64,000 bases of DNA from Desulforhopalus sp. (GTDB taxonomy: Bacteria; Desulfobacterota; Desulfobulbia; Desulfobulbales; Desulfocapsaceae): the NCBI GenBank assembly GCA_023231425.1, contig JALNVI010000002.1, positions 1 through 64,000 on the forward strand, written 5' to 3'. This document shows, piece by piece, positions 24,884 to 34,594 of this stretch (position 1 is the first letter of the stretch; each line of letters starts with the position of its first letter). Position numbers and translations under genes: made by a program. The notes beneath the pieces were generated by a model. That model was not told the DNA's origin. It made no database searches and saw nothing but the letters and a program-made list of their open reading frames with translations.

Positions 24884-26260
24884 ATGACAGATTTACAAAC
24901 CCGGGAAGTGACCTTTCAAGGTCGCATTCCTCCCCAGAACATTGAAGCTGAAATGGCCGTGCTGGGTTCAATCCTTATTCAGGAAGATTTGTTGCACCGG
25001 GTCATTGATAAATTACGGGCAGAAGATTTCTTCCGCAAAGATCATAAACTCATTTACGAGTCTATTATTGAACTCTTCAATAAAAATCTGCCATGTGACC
25101 TCGTCAATGTGAAGAATCATCTCGCCTCCAGTAATCAGCTTGAGAAGGCGGGCGGAGCATCTTATATCAGTATGCTGACAACGGTCGTTCCACTCACCTC
25201 CAACATTGCCAGTTACGCCCTTATTATTCGTGAAAAATCGATTCTGCGTCGCCTCATCCATGCCAATACCGACATCGCCTCCCGCTGCTATGAGGCACAA
25301 AATGATATCGACCTGCTGCTGGATGATGCTGAGCAGGCGATCTATGATATTGCCGACAACAAGGGCGGACAGGGATTTACGGCAGCAAAGCATATCGTGC
25401 CCGGAGTATTCGACGCTATCACCTCCCTGTCTAAAAACAACGAATCAATCACTGGCGTACCTACGGGATATTTTCAACTCGACAGAATGACCTCCGGACT
25501 GCAGCCCTCTGATCTTATCATCCTGGCCGCCCGGCCCTCAATGGGGAAGACCTCTCTTGCCATGAATATTGCAGAGCATGCTGCACTCACTGAAGGTGTC
25601 GGTGTCGCGATATTCAGTCTTGAGATGTCCAAAGAGCAGCTCGTTACCCGAATGCTCAGCTCGGTGGGGCATATAGATTCGCAGCGTATCCGCAAGGGTA
25701 ATCTGCAGAAAAACGACTGGCCCGATCTTACACGGGCGGTTGCCTCCCTCAGTGAGGCCCCAATCTATATCGACGATACCCCTGCTCTTTCAGTTCTCGA
25801 AATGCGCGCGAAAATGCGTCGCCTCGCCTCACAGTATAAAATAGGTCTCGTGGTGGTAGACTACCTTCAGTTGATGCAGGGTCGCTCTACCGAAAACCGC
25901 ACCCAGGAGATCAGTGAAATTTCACGGTCCCTCAAGGCACTCGCCAAGGAATACTCCGTGCCGGTCGTCGCTCTTTCTCAGCTCAACCGGAGTCTGGAGA
26001 GCCGTACCGATAAACGTCCAATGATGAGTGACCTGCGTGAATCCGGGGCTATTGAGCAGGACGCGGATGTCATCCTTTTCATTTACCGCGACGAGGTCTA
26101 TAACAAAGCCGAAGATAATCCGAACCGGGGCCTCGCGGAGATCATTATTGGTAAACAGCGAAACGGACCGACCGGAATTTCCACCCTCACTTTCGTCAAA
26201 GAATGCACACGTTTTGAAAATTACAGTGACCTTGATGTTCCAGAAGGACTTGAGGAATAG
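24884..26260 (+). CDS. dnaB: Replicative DNA helicase DnaB
   Basis: 458 residues. The N-terminal primase-interacting domain is about 15-120 (IPPQNIEAEMAVLGSILIQ). The RecA-like helicase domain starts near 185 with Walker A ARPSMGKTSLA, then FSLEMSKEQLVTRML, Walker B VVVDYLQLMQG and the DLRESGAIEQDADVILF block. No intein is present. It unwinds the fork for DNA polymerase III. Its promoter is probably in the 120 bp after the rplI terminator. Confidence 0.97.
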   Translation: MTDLQTREVTFQGRIPPQNIEAEMAVLGSILIQEDLLHRVIDKLRAEDFFRKDHKLIYESIIELFNKNLPCDLVNVKNHLASSNQLEKAGGASYISMLTTVVPLTSNIASYALIIREKSILRRLIHANTDIASRCYEAQNDIDLLLDDAEQAIYDIADNKGGQGFTAAKHIVPGVFDAITSLSKNNESITGVPTGYFQLDRMTSGLQPSDLIILAARPSMGKTSLAMNIAEHAALTEGVGVAIFSLEMSKEQLVTRMLSSVGHIDSQRIRKGNLQKNDWPDLTRAVASLSEAPIYIDDTPALSVLEMRAKMRRLASQYKIGLVVVDYLQLMQGRSTENRTQEISEISRSLKALAKEYSVPVVALSQLNRSLESRTDKRPMMSDLRESGAIEQDADVILFIYRDEVYNKAEDNPNRGLAEIIIGKQRNGPTGISTLTFVKECTRFENYSDLDVPEGLEE

Positions 26261-26351
26261 TTAACCCTTTCGGCCTGTATAACGCCGGAATCAGGGCTGT
26301 ACACCGGTCACCACCTCTGGCAAATTTTAATTGAACTTATTGAGGCACAAT

Positions 26352-28841
26352 ATGAGCGATATTCCAAATAGATATGATTTTAAAACCATTGAACAAAAGT
26401 GGCAGAGCCAATGGGAAAAGCAGCAGACCTACAAGGTGGAAATCGACAGTAACAGGAAGAAGTACTATGTGCTGGAGATGTTCCCCTACCCCTCCGGACG
26501 CATTCACATGGGCCATGTCCGCAACTACTCCATTGGTGATGTGGTTGCCCGCTACAAACGCATGCAGGGTTTCAACGTTCTCCATCCCATGGGCTGGGAC
26601 GCCTTTGGTCTGCCGGCGGAAAATGCCGCACAGAAAAATAACACTCATCCCGCCGACTGGACCTATGCCAACATCGACTACATGCGCGGCCAGCTCAAGC
26701 AGCTTGGTCTTTCCTATGACTGGTCTCGCGAGATAGCAACCTGCAATCCCAAATATTACAAATGGGAACAGCAGTTTTTCATTGAAATGTTCAACAGGGG
26801 ACTGGCCTACGAAAAAGTGACCACCGTCAACTGGTGCAATCACTGCCAGACAGTCCTCGCCAACGAACAGGTTATCGACGGCGCCTGCTGGCGCTGTGAT
26901 CAGCCCGTGGTGCCACGCAAGATGAACGGCTGGTTTTTCAAGATCACAGACTACGCGGAGGAGCTGCTCAAAGACCTTGACAAGCTCGACGGATGGCCGG
27001 AAAAAGTAGTTACCATGCAGCGGAACTGGATCGGCAAATCTCAGGGTCTCACCTGCGACTTCAAAGTAGAGGGGATGGATGAGACAATCTCTGTTTTCAC
27101 CACCCGCCCGGACACCATTTTCGGGGTAACCTTCATGTCGCTGGCGGTTGAGCATCCGCTTATTGACAAACTGATCACCGGGACCGAACGTGAAGCCGGG
27201 GTGAAAGCCTTTATCGAGGAGATTCAGCTCGAAAAACAACGCCAGTCTCTTAACGAAGAACCTGAGAAAAAAGGAATCTTCACCGGCCACTGCTGCATCA
27301 ACCCCTTCAATGGAACAAAGGTCCCCATATATCTCGCAAACTTCGTTCTCGCTGAATACGGAACCGGTGCGGTAATGGCAGTTCCAGCTCATGATGAACG
27401 TGATTTTGAATTTGCCAGAAAATATGACATCGAGATTAAACCGGTTGTCATCCCGGAAGGAGTTGAACTCAACCCTGCCGAGATGAATGAGGCCTCCACG
27501 GTTCCCGGTAATCTCGTCAACTCCGGTGACTTTACAGGTATGTTTTCCCTCGACGCTCAGAAAGCAATTATCAAATATTCTGAGAAAAAAGGTTTTGGTT
27601 CCGCTCACACCACCTGGCGGCTGCGCGACTGGGGAATTTCCCGACAGCGCTACTGGGGGGCACCTATTCCGATGATCCACTGCGAGAAATGCGGCGTTGT
27701 GCCGGTTCCCACTGCCCAGCTGCCGGTTACCCTGCCTGATGACACCGATCACAGCAAGACCTGTGTTCCACTGTATCAGCGTCCGGATTTTATTGCCACC
27801 ACCTGTCCAAAATGCGGGGCCCCGGCGAAACGCGAAACGGACACCATGGACACTTTTATGGAGTCCTCCTGGTATTTTGCCCGTTACGCCAGCCCGCGTA
27901 ATGCCACTGCCCCGCTGGACGAGGAACAGACCTCCTACTGGCTCCCGGTGGATCAGTATATCGGTGGCGTGGAACATGCCATCCTCCATCTGCTCTACTC
28001 GCGCTTCTTTACCAAGGTGCTGCGTGATCTTGGTTACCTGAAAAATATCGACGAACCCTTCAGAAATTTGCTCACCCAGGGAATGGTGATCAAAGACGGC
28101 TCCAAAATGAGTAAATCGAAGGGTAATGTAGTTGATCCCCACGAACTCATCAGTGAATATGGCGCAGACACAGTCCGTCTCTTCAGCCTCTTCGCTGCTC
28201 CGCCGGAACGCGATCTTGAGTGGAGCAGTAAGGGCGTAGACGGCGCGTCACGCTTCCTCAATCGGGTTTTCCGTCTCATATTTGGCAATCTTGAACTTTT
28301 GTCAGCGGGTACAGCAATCATGCCACAGGAATTAAACGATTCCGAGCGAGACCTCCACCGCAAGACCCACCAGACAATTAAAAAGGTTACCGAAAGTATT
28401 GAACAGAATTTTCACTTCAATACTGCTGTTTCAGCAATGATGGAACTGTTCAACGCCCTCAACAGCACCCTCGGGGACCAGAAAAAAGAGGATATTGCTG
28501 CAGCGGTAGCTGGCGAGGCAATTTCTGCCCTGCTGGTGCTTCTCTCACCAATGGTTCCTCACTTCACCGCTGAGATGTGGGAAGTAATCGGTCGAGAAGG
28601 CTCTATTGAAAATCAGCCCTGGCCGGAATTTGACAGAGAGGCTGCCAAAGAAGACCTGCTTACCATTGTTATTCAGGTGAACGGCAAGGTTCGTTCCCGT
28701 CTTGAGGTGAACCCTGATATCGACGACGAGACCCTTAAAGAGAAGGCTCTGTGTGATGAAAACACGGTGAAATTCATTGATGGTAAACCCGTCAGAAAAA
28801 CCATCGTGGTGAAGAAGAAACTTGTCAATATCGTTGTTTGA
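26352..28841 (+). CDS. leuS: Leucyl-tRNA synthetase
   Basis: 829 residues from the ATG at 26352 (TTGAGG upstream); an in-frame TTG at 26331 is less likely. It charges tRNA-Leu. PYPSGRIHMGHVRNY carries the HIGH-type motif; a CP1 editing domain occupies about 220-410 (FTTRPDTIFGVTFMSLAVEH); KMSKSKGNVVDP is the KMSKS loop; the C-terminal anticodon and tail domains follow. Two CxxC pairs (CNHC/CWRC near residues 157-180) and another near 445 and 485 suggest zinc-bearing insertions, seen in many bacterial LeuRS. It overlaps no gene; lptE follows 62 bp later. Confidence 0.97.
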   Translation: MSDIPNRYDFKTIEQKWQSQWEKQQTYKVEIDSNRKKYYVLEMFPYPSGRIHMGHVRNYSIGDVVARYKRMQGFNVLHPMGWDAFGLPAENAAQKNNTHPADWTYANIDYMRGQLKQLGLSYDWSREIATCNPKYYKWEQQFFIEMFNRGLAYEKVTTVNWCNHCQTVLANEQVIDGACWRCDQPVVPRKMNGWFFKITDYAEELLKDLDKLDGWPEKVVTMQRNWIGKSQGLTCDFKVEGMDETISVFTTRPDTIFGVTFMSLAVEHPLIDKLITGTEREAGVKAFIEEIQLEKQRQSLNEEPEKKGIFTGHCCINPFNGTKVPIYLANFVLAEYGTGAVMAVPAHDERDFEFARKYDIEIKPVVIPEGVELNPAEMNEASTVPGNLVNSGDFTGMFSLDAQKAIIKYSEKKGFGSAHTTWRLRDWGISRQRYWGAPIPMIHCEKCGVVPVPTAQLPVTLPDDTDHSKTCVPLYQRPDFIATTCPKCGAPAKRETDTMDTFMESSWYFARYASPRNATAPLDEEQTSYWLPVDQYIGGVEHAILHLLYSRFFTKVLRDLGYLKNIDEPFRNLLTQGMVIKDGSKMSKSKGNVVDPHELISEYGADTVRLFSLFAAPPERDLEWSSKGVDGASRFLNRVFRLIFGNLELLSAGTAIMPQELNDSERDLHRKTHQTIKKVTESIEQNFHFNTAVSAMMELFNALNSTLGDQKKEDIAAAVAGEAISALLVLLSPMVPHFTAEMWEVIGREGSIENQPWPEFDREAAKEDLLTIVIQVNGKVRSRLEVNPDIDDETLKEKALCDENTVKFIDGKPVRKTIVVKKKLVNIVV

Positions 28842-28903
28842 GGCTACTCTTCACAAAGTTATTCAGTACAATTGTCTTCCTACTACTATTCAAGGAGTTT
28901 GAT

Positions 28904-29434
28904 GTGAAAACCTGTGTAAAAATCATCCCTGCCCTGATAGCGGTTCTTCTTCTGACCCTGTTTTCAGGTTGCGGTTACCACAACCCCAACGTCTACACCG
29001 GTGCCAGTAAGGTGATCTACGTTCCTGAATGGAAAAACCGTACCAGCAATCTCAATCTGGACTCGGATCTCTATCGTAAACTGACCGAGTGGTTCCAATA
29101 TTCGAGTGCTCTCTCCCTGACCAAGGAGAAAGCCGGTGCAGATCTTATTCTCGCCGGAGAAATAATCTCTATTGATCTGCCTTCTCTCGCCTATGATTCA
29201 GCAGACGTAGCCTCGCAGGTGAAGGTGAAGTTGCGGATTCGCTACGTCCTCAAGGATCTCAAGACCAACAAAATTCTCCTTGAAATCCCCAATCAGCAAT
29301 GGACTGATGAGTACACTGTCAACGCATCTTCTTCAACGAATGAAACCAGCGAAGATGAGGCCCTTGACAGCATTGTAGATGATATTTGCAAACGCATCTA
29401 TCAACGGACCATTGCCATGGTGTCACAACTGTAA
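28904..29434 (+). CDS. lptE: LPS-assembly lipoprotein LptE
   Basis: 176 residues from the GTG at 28904, preceded by CAAGGAGTTTGAT. A lipoprotein signal peptide ends in LFSGC, so the mature protein starts at Cys with GYHNP and is anchored in the outer membrane facing the periplasm. LptE plugs the LptD barrel that inserts LPS; LptD is not in the window. The secretin-like fold YVPEWKNRTSN ... DLYRKLTEWFQYSSAL fits the LptE/RlpB family. In many bacteria lptE follows leuS, as here, which strengthens the call. A start at 28838 would extend the signal peptide implausibly. Confidence 0.9.
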   Translation: MKTCVKIIPALIAVLLLTLFSGCGYHNPNVYTGASKVIYVPEWKNRTSNLNLDSDLYRKLTEWFQYSSALSLTKEKAGADLILAGEIISIDLPSLAYDSADVASQVKVKLRIRYVLKDLKTNKILLEIPNQQWTDEYTVNASSSTNETSEDEALDSIVDDICKRIYQRTIAMVSQL

Positions 29435-29462
29435 TTCACAGCGCGATACAGCACTGTTTCCA

Positions 29463-29498
29463 GGGGATGCGTCACGCGACGCATCCCCTTTTTTTTTA
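29463..29498 (+). terminator. Terminator after lptE
   Basis: GGGGATGCGTC and GACGCATCCCC around a CACGC centre, followed by nine T residues. It lies 14 bp before the dusB start, so dusB is read from another promoter or by read-through. Confidence 0.85.
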
Positions 29499-29512
29499 CC
29501 GCATTCACAACC

Positions 29513-30460
29513 ATGCTTACCATCGGCAATATTTCCTTTACATCTCCCTTCATTCTTGCGCCTCTCGCGGGCTATACAGACTTGCCCTTTCGACTGCTCT
29601 GTCGCTCTTTCGGTGCGGGGTACTGCGTTACAGAGATGATCAGCAGCCACGGCCTGCACTACCGACAACCCAATACTCTGCGCATGCTGCGCACCGTGCA
29701 GGAAGAAAATCCCTTTGTCATCCAGTTGTTCGGAGCGGAAGTTGACTGTATGGGAGAGGCGGCAAAGATCGCCTGTGAGTTCGGCCCGCATATGCTCGAC
29801 ATCAATATGGGCTGTCCAGTGAAAAAGGTGATCCAAAAAGGGGCGGGGGCTGCACTGATGCGTACCCCGGAGCTGGCCGGCAGGATTGTGCAGGCAGTGG
29901 TAAAAAATTCGTCCGTACCGGTCACTGTCAAGATGAGACTCGGTCCCGACCGTGAGAACAGAAACGTTCTCTCTTTTGCCCGGATGGCCGAAGAGAACGG
30001 GGCCGCAGCTGTAATTGTCCATGGACGCACCATGGCACAGGGATTCTCTGGAGACATCACTCCCAGTTACATAAAAACGGTGAAAGATGCCCTGAGCATC
30101 CCCGTAATCGGCAACGGTGATATTCACAGCCTTGAAGAAGGCCGCCAGATGATGCACGAAACCGGCTGTGACGGTGTCATGATCGGCCGTGCAGCCCTCG
30201 GTCGTCCGTGGATATTCAGCGATGTCCCGGAGCCGCAAGGTGTGGCCGAGGTAAAAGCCGTAGCCCTGCGCCACCTGCAGCTTATGGAGAAGCATCTTCC
30301 GGCGGAAAAAGTACTTGGATATGTGAAAAATCAGATGAGCCGTTATTTCAAGGGACTGCATGGCTGTGTGACATGGCGGCGCGATATCTTCTCCGCGCAG
30401 AGCACTGCAGATATCCATGCCGTTCTCCAAAGGACCACCGGCTCCCATGACGCAGATTAA
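29513..30460 (+). CDS. dus: tRNA-dihydrouridine synthase (DusB type)
   Basis: 315 residues, an FMN-dependent TIM barrel that reduces uridine in tRNA D-loops. Seen in order: APLAGYTDLPFRLLCR, PFVIQLFGAE, LDINMGCPVKKV with the catalytic Cys (about residue 102), VKMRLG, IVHGRTMAQGFSG, IPVIGNGDI, and DGVMIGRAALGRPWIF. The length and QKGAGAALM block fit DusB best, but I cannot separate DusA/B/C firmly. The start has no strong ribosome site. R2 and R1 fragments follow it at 30460-30555. Confidence 0.93.
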   Translation: MLTIGNISFTSPFILAPLAGYTDLPFRLLCRSFGAGYCVTEMISSHGLHYRQPNTLRMLRTVQEENPFVIQLFGAEVDCMGEAAKIACEFGPHMLDINMGCPVKKVIQKGAGAALMRTPELAGRIVQAVVKNSSVPVTVKMRLGPDRENRNVLSFARMAEENGAAAVIVHGRTMAQGFSGDITPSYIKTVKDALSIPVIGNGDIHSLEEGRQMMHETGCDGVMIGRAALGRPWIFSDVPEPQGVAEVKAVALRHLQLMEKHLPAEKVLGYVKNQMSRYFKGLHGCVTWRRDIFSAQSTADIHAVLQRTTGSHDAD

Positions 30461-30489
30461 GAGAAGGGAACCCTTCAAGAGGCACAGGA

Positions 30490-30555
30490 GAGACTTTAGC
30501 GGTAACGGCTCAAAAAGTTATGGGAAAAGCTAAAGGGCACCTTGAATAATCAGTC
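30490..30555. repeat. R2 and R1 fragments between dus and the M48 gene
   Basis: GTAACGGCTCAAAAAGTTAT (R2-like end, about 30500) and then GGGCACCTTGAATAATCAGT, the R1 3' end in reverse (30536-30555). The stop codon of the minus-strand M48 gene (TGA at 30552-30550) is inside the R1 piece. Confidence 0.5.
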
Positions 30556-31962
30556 CTTCTCCAGATCATGGATCTTTTCCTGCAGCTCAAAGCATTTATG
30601 CTTAAACTCCCTCGACATTGACGAGCCATCGAGGGCACGGTTCAAGCTCTCCTTCGCCATTTTTATATTCCCCTCGTAAAGCTGGCTGGAGGCAAGGTAA
30701 TAGTTGGCAACACCGGTGTTCCCCTGCCCCGCTTCAATCTGCCCCATCTCAAAGAGCAGTTTTGGATATTCCGGATTGACACTCTGCACCTCTTTATAAC
30801 AGTGCAGTGCATCCTGAACGCGCCCCAGCTGTTGATACAGCCTGCCAAGCGACCAGCTCGTATAGAGATTGGCTGCATCATCATGATGTGCCTGCTCCAG
30901 TAAAGGAAGTGCCTCGTTCAGTTTTCCTGCCTCTATAAGAATAACGCCCTTGTCCACCTTGAGTATTGACGCCTGCGGATAGACTTTAATTACCTCATCA
31001 ATCAACTTCAGCGCATTGTCAAAATTCATTTCTTCACAGGCCAGTCGTGCAAGACCATACTTCGCCATGGTCCGTGTCTGCTCTGTGGCATCCCGGCCGG
31101 AGAGACTGTTGCTGAAATAATTCCGCAGAGTATCCGGGTCTTCAGTCAGCACAAGAATACGGTATTTAAAACGAAGAAATGCAAAGTTGTCAATAACACG
31201 GGTATCTGCAGGGATACCGTCGCTGTCAATAAACGACTCCACCGTATTCATCCGCTCTTCGGGGTTGGGATGGGTAAGCAGATACTGCGGCAGTTGTTCA
31301 CTGCGATAGCGGGCAATGCGGCGCATGATGCCGAGCATCTGCACCTCCGCCTGCGGGTTGCGCTTCATCTTGCGAAGCCAGTGATAGGCGAGCGAGTCCG
31401 CCTCCTGCTCATGGATCCGACTGTAGTGCAGATTAACGGTCTGCCCGGTGGCCAGCGCTCCGGTCATCAAAGCAGGTGCGGCATTTCCTCCAACGGCAAG
31501 ACCAAGGATGGCGAGGGCCAGTGCCGCTCCCGTACTGCAGGCACCTTCCTTCTGTCCGCTGGCAATGTGCCGTTTAACGCTGTGGCCAATTTCATGAGCA
31601 AGGACAGCGACAAGTTCGTCTTCACTCTCCATTTGTGTGATAAGTCCGGAGTAGAAGAAGATCATGCCGGAAGGCGCGGAAAAGGCGTTGAACTGACTGC
31701 TCTTGATTACATAAAAATGATATTTAAAATACTGCACCCCGGCAACGGAAAGGACATCATCCCCGAGCGAAGTAATATACTGGCTGATATCCGGATCTTC
31801 AAGCAGCGGAAAAACCTGGCGAACCTCATACACCAGCTTCTCCCCAACTTCTCTCTCTTCTTTGATGGAAAAAGAGGCCGCAGGCAATGCAGACACACTG
31901 AGCAGCGCAACAGTACAGAGTGTTGCAACCGTTTTCTTCAAAGACAATGTTCTCTGAGCCAT
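30550..31962 (-). CDS. bepA: Periplasmic M48 metalloprotease with TPR repeats (BepA/YfgC-like)
   Basis: 470 residues. A signal peptide (1-31, cleavage near SALPAASFS) sends it to the periplasm. The M48 peptidase (about 45-260) has the zinc motif AHEIGHSVKRH near residue 127, with the third ligand in EQEADSLAYHW. Three to four TPR repeats follow (about 290-460). BepA in E. coli degrades or helps assemble LptD and other outer-membrane proteins; LPS genes are frequent in this window. GGAGGACTCTGCC precedes the ATG at 31962. The start overlaps the end of oleD by 25 bp, so it is in the same transcription unit. Confidence 0.9.
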   Translation of the reverse strand: MAQRTLSLKKTVATLCTVALLSVSALPAASFSIKEEREVGEKLVYEVRQVFPLLEDPDISQYITSLGDDVLSVAGVQYFKYHFYVIKSSQFNAFSAPSGMIFFYSGLITQMESEDELVAVLAHEIGHSVKRHIASGQKEGACSTGAALALAILGLAVGGNAAPALMTGALATGQTVNLHYSRIHEQEADSLAYHWLRKMKRNPQAEVQMLGIMRRIARYRSEQLPQYLLTHPNPEERMNTVESFIDSDGIPADTRVIDNFAFLRFKYRILVLTEDPDTLRNYFSNSLSGRDATEQTRTMAKYGLARLACEEMNFDNALKLIDEVIKVYPQASILKVDKGVILIEAGKLNEALPLLEQAHHDDAANLYTSWSLGRLYQQLGRVQDALHCYKEVQSVNPEYPKLLFEMGQIEAGQGNTGVANYYLASSQLYEGNIKMAKESLNRALDGSSMSREFKHKCFELQEKIHDLEKD

Positions 31963-32975
31963 GGCAGAGTCCTCCGTAATCCTTCTTCTGTGCTGACCAG
32001 CTCATGGTAACCGAGATCACGTTCAGCGGCCGCGTGGGAAAACCAGTGGGAGCGGGCGAACTGTTCGGCGACAAAACAGGTCATGCCTGGCTCCCGCTGC
32101 ACTCCTAAACGATTCAAAAGATTACAACCAGCCTCAAGCACTGCACCAATACGGCGGGCAGAGGCAAAGGAGATATGCCTCTGTACCGGCGGGATATCAA
32201 GGGCGATAAAGAGGTCGTTGAGCCATCTCCAGAGATTGACCGGCTCTTTTTGACCAATGAAATAGGCGTGCCCATTCGCCACAGAACCCTTTCCGGCAAG
32301 GAGTTTCGCTCCGGCACAGAGATGCACCTCGGCGACATTGTCAATATAGCTGATATCCACAAGATTACTGCCGTCACCGATAATACGCAGTCTCCCTCCC
32401 TTTCCGGCGGCAATCAGCCGTGGCAGGAGATGAGGGTCTCCCGGTCCCCAGATAAGATGAGGCCGAATGGCGCAGACCGGGATACGGTCTGCCGCAGCAA
32501 GAATACGTTTCTCTGCGTAACTTTTTGTCTCAGCATAGTTGCAGAGGAAGCGCTCCGCATGGGGGAGTTCTTCTCCTGCGCCGAGAATATCTTCTCCGTT
32601 GAAAACCACTGAGGGTGTAGAGGTATACACAAGGGGCAATTCACGCTCCTGGCAGACATTGAGTACACATTCCGCCCCGAGGACATTGGGATGGAAATAC
32701 ATTTCATGTGTTCCGAACACCCCAGCCTTCGCAGCGGTGTGAAACACCAGATCAACCCCTTCCACCGCAGAGTGGACCGCGTCTGAGTCGGCAATATCAC
32801 CGGTCACAAGGCGTACCCCCCGCTCAGCGAGATCGTCATATCTGTGCCGTCCAAGCACCGTTACTGCGGTTCCCGCCTCAAGCAGACGATTAACAACAGC
32901 CCGCCCAACGAAGCCACCGCCGCCGGTAACCAGAACCCGGTCTACTTGTGCGGATATATCTTCTGCTGCGCCCAT
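31938..32975 (-). CDS. oleD: NAD(P)-dependent beta-ketoacid reductase of the olefin pathway (OleD-like)
   Basis: 345 residues, 3-beta-HSD/extended SDR family. VLVTGGGGFVGRAV near residue 14 is the NAD(P)-binding loop; the active-site Tyr/Lys appear in NYAETKSYAEK near 145, with the Ser/Thr in LVYTSTPSVVF near 115. In the known pathway OleD reduces the 2-alkyl-3-ketoacid from OleA to the 3-hydroxyacid. It follows oleC with a 34 bp overlap and precedes the BepA-like gene. The oleB-oleC-oleD order identifies it more firmly than the sequence alone. Confidence 0.85.
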   Translation of the reverse strand: MGAAEDISAQVDRVLVTGGGGFVGRAVVNRLLEAGTAVTVLGRHRYDDLAERGVRLVTGDIADSDAVHSAVEGVDLVFHTAAKAGVFGTHEMYFHPNVLGAECVLNVCQERELPLVYTSTPSVVFNGEDILGAGEELPHAERFLCNYAETKSYAEKRILAAADRIPVCAIRPHLIWGPGDPHLLPRLIAAGKGGRLRIIGDGSNLVDISYIDNVAEVHLCAGAKLLAGKGSVANGHAYFIGQKEPVNLWRWLNDLFIALDIPPVQRHISFASARRIGAVLEAGCNLLNRLGVQREPGMTCFVAEQFARSHWFSHAAAERDLGYHELVSTEEGLRRTLPWLREHCL

Positions 32976-34594
32976 ATGGCTAGTTTCTCTCGAAAAATTT
33001 TAGCATTATGACGGATATCCACCGGAAAATCCGGATACACAAGAAAATGGTGAATGTCCTTTGTTAACGGGCTGTTCGACGCAAGGACTTCAACCTCACG
33101 AAGTTCCTTTTCTCCCGCATGCACATCTTTTTGATACTCCACTATCAACACCGGCTCGACGTTTTCTTCGGGAGAGACAACGCCCACCAGCGCAGAGCGA
33201 TAAACAGCCGGATGCTGATTAACAATCGCTTCACAGGGAATACTGAACCATGTTGTGTCGGGCTGTCCTTTTTTCCCCTGACGCACGACGCGATGGGCAC
33301 GCCGCCCGCAGAACCAGAGAAGCCCCGCCTCATCAAGGTATCCCGTGTCCCCCATGCGATGCCAGAAAGAACCGTTCTCCCCGGGAATCTTTGCGAGGCG
33401 GGTCTCCTCAGCGTTGTTCATATACCCACGGGTCACAACCTCGCCCTGAACGATAATCTCACCGATTTCTCCCACAGCACAGGGCCCGGTGTCAGAGATA
33501 TTGGCAACAGGCTGGTCAGAGATGGCGACAATACGAAGAGATATCCCCGGTAAAGGCCTGCCGACACAGATACCATTTCCTTTGCAGCTCTTCTCTGCCG
33601 AGCTCTCCAGAATTTCATCCCCTTCGATGGAAACAATGGGCAGACTTTCAGTTGCACCATAGGGTGTAATAACCTCTGCCCCCGCCGACAATATCTTTTT
33701 CATTCGCTGGATCAATTCCGGGGCAACCGGTGCGCCGGCCATTAATACCTTGCGCAGAGAATCCAGTTGCACTCCGTTATCAATGCACCAGCGTGAGACT
33801 ACATTCCAGATAGCCGGGGAGCCAAAGGAGTAAGTCACTCCATATTTTTGGATGCTCCCGCTAAATTTAACCGGATCAACCTGTGCCGGTCTGGTGGGAT
33901 CCATGTCGGGAATCACGGCACAGGCACCAAGAGCCGTAGAAAACAGTGCAAAAAGAGGAAAAGCCGGCTGGTCAATGTCCTGAGGACCAATCTTATAATA
34001 GTCACGGATCATGCGCAGCTGGGCAGCAAAAATGGAGTGCTCATAGCGAACTCCTTTTGGCGGACCGGTGGAACCGGTGGTGAAGATAATGGCGGCGAGA
34101 TCATCGACACCCGGCTGATAAACAGGGAAAGTTTCAGCAACCGTTTCACGCATTCCACGGCAGATATTAATCCCCGGAAAACCGAAGAGAGAGGGTCCCA
34201 GACAAAAAAACTTCTCCACAGAAGCAAAAGTTTTGCGGGCGAGACGGGCAAAGTAACAGGCCAGGGGAACACCAATGAGATATTGCGGGGCGACTCTTTC
34301 AATGCAGCGCAGCAGATTTTTATATCCCATTCCCGGGTCAATTAAAACGATGGGTGTCCCAATTTTAAACAGCGCAATCGTAATACAGATAAAATCGATG
34401 CCGGGAGTAACCATCAAACTTACGACCTGCCCGTGAGTCAGCCCTGCCTCACGGAAAGAGACAGCAAAGGCGTCCGCCCGCCGGTCAAGCTCGCCGAAAA
34501 GAATTGATTCGCCACTCCTGGCGTCGACAATGGCCGTACGCCCGCTGTTCTCACGGGCAGCCTGGACAAAAGCGTCGGCAATATTATGGATCAT
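32942..34594 (-). CDS. oleC: AMP-binding beta-lactone synthetase (OleC-like)
   Basis: 550 residues, acyl-adenylate (ANL) superfamily. The phosphate loop reads TTGSTGPPKGVRYEH near residue 175, the adenine motif TPYGATES near 312, and the hinge GDTGYLDEAGLLWFCGR near 430. In the studied pathway OleC uses ATP to close a beta-hydroxy acid to a beta-lactone, rather than forming a CoA ester. The start overlaps the oleB stop as ATGA, and the end overlaps oleD. In isolation it could be called an acyl-CoA ligase; the neighbours decide the call. Confidence 0.87.
   Translation of the reverse strand: MIHNIADAFVQAARENSGRTAIVDARSGESILFGELDRRADAFAVSFREAGLTHGQVVSLMVTPGIDFICITIALFKIGTPIVLIDPGMGYKNLLRCIERVAPQYLIGVPLACYFARLARKTFASVEKFFCLGPSLFGFPGINICRGMRETVAETFPVYQPGVDDLAAIIFTTGSTGPPKGVRYEHSIFAAQLRMIRDYYKIGPQDIDQPAFPLFALFSTALGACAVIPDMDPTRPAQVDPVKFSGSIQKYGVTYSFGSPAIWNVVSRWCIDNGVQLDSLRKVLMAGAPVAPELIQRMKKILSAGAEVITPYGATESLPIVSIEGDEILESSAEKSCKGNGICVGRPLPGISLRIVAISDQPVANISDTGPCAVGEIGEIIVQGEVVTRGYMNNAEETRLAKIPGENGSFWHRMGDTGYLDEAGLLWFCGRRAHRVVRQGKKGQPDTTWFSIPCEAIVNQHPAVYRSALVGVVSPEENVEPVLIVEYQKDVHAGEKELREVEVLASNSPLTKDIHHFLVYPDFPVDIRHNAKIFREKLAIWAQQKIYPHK

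Noticed and set aside
26337..28142. 601-codon antisense open frame under leuS
   Set aside because: A shadow of a long, high-bias gene; rich in His/Gly/Val with no domain.
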